Below are positions 10,786 to 13,068 of a stretch of 13,068 nt of DNA, piece by piece. The notes under the pieces were generated by a model. The model was not told where the DNA came from. It was given only the letters and a program-made list of their open reading frames with translations, and did no database searches. Each line of letters starts with the position of its first letter. Position 1 is the stretch's first letter. The position numbers and the translations under genes were made by a program. Source of the stretch: an uncultured Rikenellaceae bacterium. Lineage in GTDB: Bacteria > Bacteroidota > Bacteroidia > Bacteroidales > Rikenellaceae. The stretch covers positions 1 through 13,068 of the forward strand of contig CAMTOL010000037.1 in assembly GCA_947074135.1 (NCBI GenBank), read 5' to 3'.

Positions 10786-10914
10786 TTAAAAAGTTGTCAA
10801 ATTGGTGCTTAGGTGGTGCAGGAGGTAGGTTCTCAAGCGGAGCATACTTCAAGTATGTGAGCATTGAGGTTCTACCTACTGTGCCGCATAAGTGCCGATT
10901 TCACAGTTTTTTAG
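10786..10914 (+). repeat. 129-nt long imperfect hairpin, foldable as + strand RNA
   Basis: Bases 10786-10836 pair with 10914-10864 without a single gap: by my count 36 Watson-Crick pairs, 11 G.T and 4 mismatches over 51 positions. The 27-base centre adds CATAC/GTATG closed by TTCAA, with a small GA-rich internal loop. Every wobble is G.T on the + strand and none is A.C, so the + strand RNA is the form that folds best. The outer end covers the stop codon (10911-10913) of the opposite-strand GGGtGRT gene. It could be a structured RNA, an antisense RNA to that gene's 3' end, or a dispersed palindromic repeat. No clear + strand promoter was found. Confidence 0.6.
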
Positions 10915-11912
10915 CGAGAGGCTTCTTCGATTGATACTGCAACCGCAACAGTAGCACCTACCATCGGGTTATTACCCATACCCAAGAATCCCATCATCTC
11001 AACGTGAGCAGGAACTGACGAAGATCCAGCGAATTGAGCATCACCGTGCATACGACCCATAGTATCAGTCATACCATATGATGCAGGACCTGCTGCCATA
11101 TTGTCTGGGTGAAGTGTACGACCTGTACCACCACCAGATGCTACAGAGAAATATTTTCTACCAGCCTCGATACACTCTTTCTTGTATGTACCTGCAACAG
11201 GGTGTTGGAAACGAGTAGGGTTAGTCGAGTTACCTGTAATAGATACATCTACACCCTCAGCGCGCATAATAGCCACACCTTCGCGTACATCATCTGCACC
11301 GAAGCAACGAACGCTACCACGAGTACCTTCAGAATATTTCTTCTCTTTTACAATTGCCAAATCACCTGACGCATAGTCAAACTGAGTTTGAACATAAGTA
11401 AAACCATTGATACGAGAGATAATCATCGCCGCATCTTTACCAAGACCATTCAAAATTACTTTCAAAGGCTCTTTGCGAACTTTGTTTGCCATTTGAGCGA
11501 TTTTGATTGCACCCTCAGCAGCAGCAAAACTTTCGTGACCTGCCAAGAAAGCAAAACACTTAGTCTGCTCACGAAGAAGCATTGCAGCCAAATTACCGTG
11601 ACCAATACCTACCTTACGGTCAGCAGCCACAGAACCTGGGATACAAAACGCTTGCAAACCTTCGCCAATTGCCTCAGCAGCCGAAGCAGCATCTTTACAA
11701 CCTTTTTTGATTGCAATTGCCGCACCTACTACATAAGCCCAAGCCGCATTCTCGAAACAAATAGGCTGAGTCTCTTTACACATTGCGTATGGGTCAATAC
11801 CGATACCATCACAGATAGCTTTAGCCTCTTCGATAGAAGCGATACCATATCCATTTAACACCGCATTAATCTGATTAATACGTCTGTCGTAACTTTCAAA
11901 AAGTGCTGCCAT
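10911..11912 (-). CDS. GGGtGRT family protein (function unknown)
   Basis: This 333-residue protein carries the family's signature SGGGTGRTLHPDNMAAGP (GGGTGRT at 260-266) and a Gly/Met-rich C-terminus (MMGFLGMGNNPMVGATVAVA). I recognise it as the conserved family named after that motif. Other conserved-looking parts are GHGNLAAMLLREQTKCFAFLAGHESF (104-129; described by position), KVILNGLGKDAA (151-162) and TGNSTNPTRFQHPVAGTYKKE (226-246). No signal peptide or membrane segment is seen. I chose ATG 11912, 4 bases after the NifU-like stop (TAAGAATATG), which implies translational coupling; an upstream in-frame start at 11957 would overlap that gene by 41 bases and add residues not typical of the family. 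The partner gene points to a role linked to Fe-S clusters, but the activity is not known to me. Confidence 0.9.
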   Translation of the reverse strand: MAALFESYDRRINQINAVLNGYGIASIEEAKAICDGIGIDPYAMCKETQPICFENAAWAYVVGAAIAIKKGCKDAASAAEAIGEGLQAFCIPGSVAADRKVGIGHGNLAAMLLREQTKCFAFLAGHESFAAAEGAIKIAQMANKVRKEPLKVILNGLGKDAAMIISRINGFTYVQTQFDYASGDLAIVKEKKYSEGTRGSVRCFGADDVREGVAIMRAEGVDVSITGNSTNPTRFQHPVAGTYKKECIEAGRKYFSVASGGGTGRTLHPDNMAAGPASYGMTDTMGRMHGDAQFAGSSSVPAHVEMMGFLGMGNNPMVGATVAVAVSIEEASR

Positions 11913-11916
11913 ATTC

Positions 11917-12609
11917 TTATTCGTGTCTTGGGTCAATATATTTAACTGCATCAGCAAAACGTCCGTAGTTCGAAGTTGCTGCTTTTAGAGCTTCGTTAGC
12001 GTCTGTACCTTTTTTAACCGCGTCCATAAATTTACCAAGGTGGATAAACTCATAACCGATAACTTCATCGTCGGCATCAAGAGCCATACGAGTACAGTAA
12101 CCTTCAGCCATCTCAAGGTAACGAACACCTTTAACTTTAGTACCGAACATTGTACCAACTTGTGAACGAAGACCTTTTCCTAGATCCTCTAAACCTGCTC
12201 CTACTGGAAGACCGCCTTCAGAGAAAGCACTTTGAGTACGTCCGTAAACGATTTGAAGGAAAAGTTCACGCATTGCTGTATTGATAGCGTCACAAACTAG
12301 GTCAGTGTTCAAAGCCTCAAGAAGAGTTTTACCTGGGAGAATCTCAGCTGCCATAGCTGCAGAGTGAGTCATACCAGAGCAACCTACTGTTTCGATAAGA
12401 GCCTCTTCAATGATACCCTCTTTAACGTTAAGCGTTAGTTTGCAAGTTCCTTGTTGAGGAGCACACCAACCAACACCGTGAGTAAGTCCGCTGATGTCGG
12501 CAATCTGTTTTGCACGTACCCATTTTCCCTCTTCAGGAATAGGTGCAGGACCGTGGTTAGGACCTTTTTTAACAACACATTGTTGTTCTACTTCGTGTGA
12601 ATAGATCAT
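11917..12609 (-). CDS. NifU-like iron-sulfur cluster assembly scaffold protein
   Basis: This 230-residue cytoplasmic protein has a NifU/IscU-type scaffold domain that would assemble and hand over Fe-S clusters. Cys49 and Cys56 (GWCAPQQGTC), Cys77 (VGCSGM) and Cys106 (DLVCDAI) match in spacing the three ligand cysteines of IscU (about 37, 63 and 106). Cys11 and Cys172 are extra. Residues about 125-230 form an extension beyond the scaffold domain (VGAGLEDLGKGLR, YEFIHLGKFMDAV). It lacks the IscU LPPVK chaperone motif as far as I can see. ATG 12609 has an A-rich leader, and the decamer AAACCTAAAA lies 21 bases before it. It precedes the GGGtGRT gene by 4 bases, and this pair is a recurring arrangement in anaerobes in my memory. 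It may serve a dedicated client rather than general Fe-S assembly. Confidence 0.88.
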   Translation of the reverse strand: MIYSHEVEQQCVVKKGPNHGPAPIPEEGKWVRAKQIADISGLTHGVGWCAPQQGTCKLTLNVKEGIIEEALIETVGCSGMTHSAAMAAEILPGKTLLEALNTDLVCDAINTAMRELFLQIVYGRTQSAFSEGGLPVGAGLEDLGKGLRSQVGTMFGTKVKGVRYLEMAEGYCTRMALDADDEVIGYEFIHLGKFMDAVKKGTDANEALKAATSNYGRFADAVKYIDPRHE

Positions 12610-12630
12610 TTTGTTTAAATTTTTATTGTT

Positions 12631-12640
12631 TTTTAGGTTT
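12631..12640 (-). promoter_or_regulatory. leader decamer AAACCTAAAA (copy 3)
   Basis: The decamer lies in the 79-bp gap between mscL and the NifU-like gene, 21 bases before the latter's ATG. I saw no TAnnTTTG box in this gap, so the pair may be co-transcribed with mscL or use another promoter. Confidence 0.4.
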
Positions 12641-12688
12641 TATTTCGTGTTTAACTCTTTTCTAAACGATACATTGTTTAAAAAATTG

Positions 12689-13068
12689 TTATTTCTTTTC
12701 GTTTTGAGCTTTTAGTAGGTCGCGAATCTGAGTGAGAAGCACCTCTTTTTCGTCCGGAGCAGGAGGTGGTGGAGGTGTTGCTGCCTCCTCCTCTTTTTTC
12801 TTCTTCTCAGTCAAATCTTTTACTTTATTAATCGCTTTTATCATCCTAAACACATAAAAAGCAATGATTATAAAGTTAATGATAGCTTGTATACATTTAC
12901 CGTAATGTATAAAAGTCTCCTTGCCGATTTCCACCTTTAGCTCGCTGACATCTACTTCTCCACCTATTATTCCCTTAATTGGGTTTATATTGTCTGCATC
13001 TAACGACTTAATTATTGCGTTGAAATATTTGTCTATGATATCTCCTTCATCTCCCTCCTTACCCTTTC
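12689..13068 (-). CDS. mscL: MscL-like large-conductance mechanosensitive channel, partial, with polar TM1
   Basis: The open frame continues to the window edge, giving 125 residues without the first 15 or so. MscL releases solutes through the inner membrane under hypo-osmotic shock. Seen in order: IIGGEVDVSELKVEIGKETFIHYG, i.e. the loop after TM1 and before TM2 (described by position, about 34-57), TM2 (IIIAFYVF, then RMIKAINKV), a charged linker with a PPPPP run, and the terminal helix EKEVLLTQIRDLLKAQ, a hallmark of the family. TM1 is odd: the frame reads GDIIDKYFNAIIKSLDADNI (8-27), keeping family positions (I, S-L, D, P, G, GG) but with Asp, Lys, Glu and Asn at normally hydrophobic sites. 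A GTG at 12934 would be a shorter start but removes TM1. It is upstream of, and probably independent from, the Fe-S pair. Confidence 0.8.
   Translation of the reverse strand, partial: KGKEGDEGDIIDKYFNAIIKSLDADNINPIKGIIGGEVDVSELKVEIGKETFIHYGKCIQAIINFIIIAFYVFRMIKAINKVKDLTEKKKKEEEAATPPPPPAPDEKEVLLTQIRDLLKAQNEKK

Noticed and set aside
10786..10914. Retron msr-msd or integron attC site
   Set aside because: There is no reverse transcriptase or integrase gene near it, and the expected conserved core sites were not seen.
10752..10934. 60-codon + strand ORF
   Set aside because: It crosses a terminator and both arms of the long hairpin and runs into the opposite gene; its composition simply follows the inverted repeat.
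11913..11957. Upstream start for the GGGtGRT protein
   Set aside because: It would overlap the NifU-like gene by 41 bases and add residues not typical of the family; ATG 11912 gives the typical MAALFESYDRRI start.
12932..12934. GTG start giving an 81-residue MscL fragment
   Set aside because: The open frame continues upstream to the window edge with clear residual MscL similarity, so the gene is partial rather than short.

Overview
The window looks like a piece of a Bacteroidales (Bacteroidota) genome. The genes lack Shine-Dalgarno sites and have A-rich leaders. Several intergenic boxes match the Bacteroidota promoter pattern TTTG / TAnnTTTG. Protein content is typical of the order: a Bacteroides-type L-ribulokinase, secreted GH51 and GH2 glycosidases, an aldose-epimerase lipoprotein, and a GGGtGRT protein paired with a NifU-like scaffold.

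Left part (1-4631, + strand): a decayed tyrosine-recombinase fragment abuts an L-ribulokinase (araB) that has lost its N-terminal ATP-binding segment. After a 274-bp spacer rich in palindromes come a secreted GH51 alpha-L-arabinofuranosidase and an aldose 1-epimerase lipoprotein, which form a short operon. Two back-to-back terminator hairpins (4654-4738) separate these from a convergent, secreted 1090-residue GH2 beta-galactosidase (4749-8021, - strand). Together these genes suggest release and use of arabinose and galactose from arabinan, arabinogalactan or pectin side chains. No SusC/SusD pair, transporter or regulator lies in the window.

Middle part (8022-10910): a 639-bp AT-rich non-coding stretch, then an isolated, AT-rich asparagine-synthetase-like ATP-dependent ligase (- strand) without the glutaminase cysteine. 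Its upstream region carries two promoter-like boxes and a terminator-like hairpin before the start codon, so it is either a separate small RNA or an attenuated leader. Next to it are a strong terminator and a 129-nt imperfect inverted repeat. All 11 non-Watson-Crick paired positions in that repeat, other than 4 true mismatches, are G.T on the + strand and none is A.C.

Right part (10911-13068, - strand): a GGGtGRT-family protein translationally coupled to a NifU-like Fe-S scaffold protein, and the 5'-truncated (window edge) end of an MscL-like mechanosensitive channel whose first transmembrane/pore helix is unusually polar.

The observations most worth checking are the + strand hairpin, the structured leader of the asparagine-synthetase homologue, the polar TM1 of MscL, and the recombinase/araB junction.
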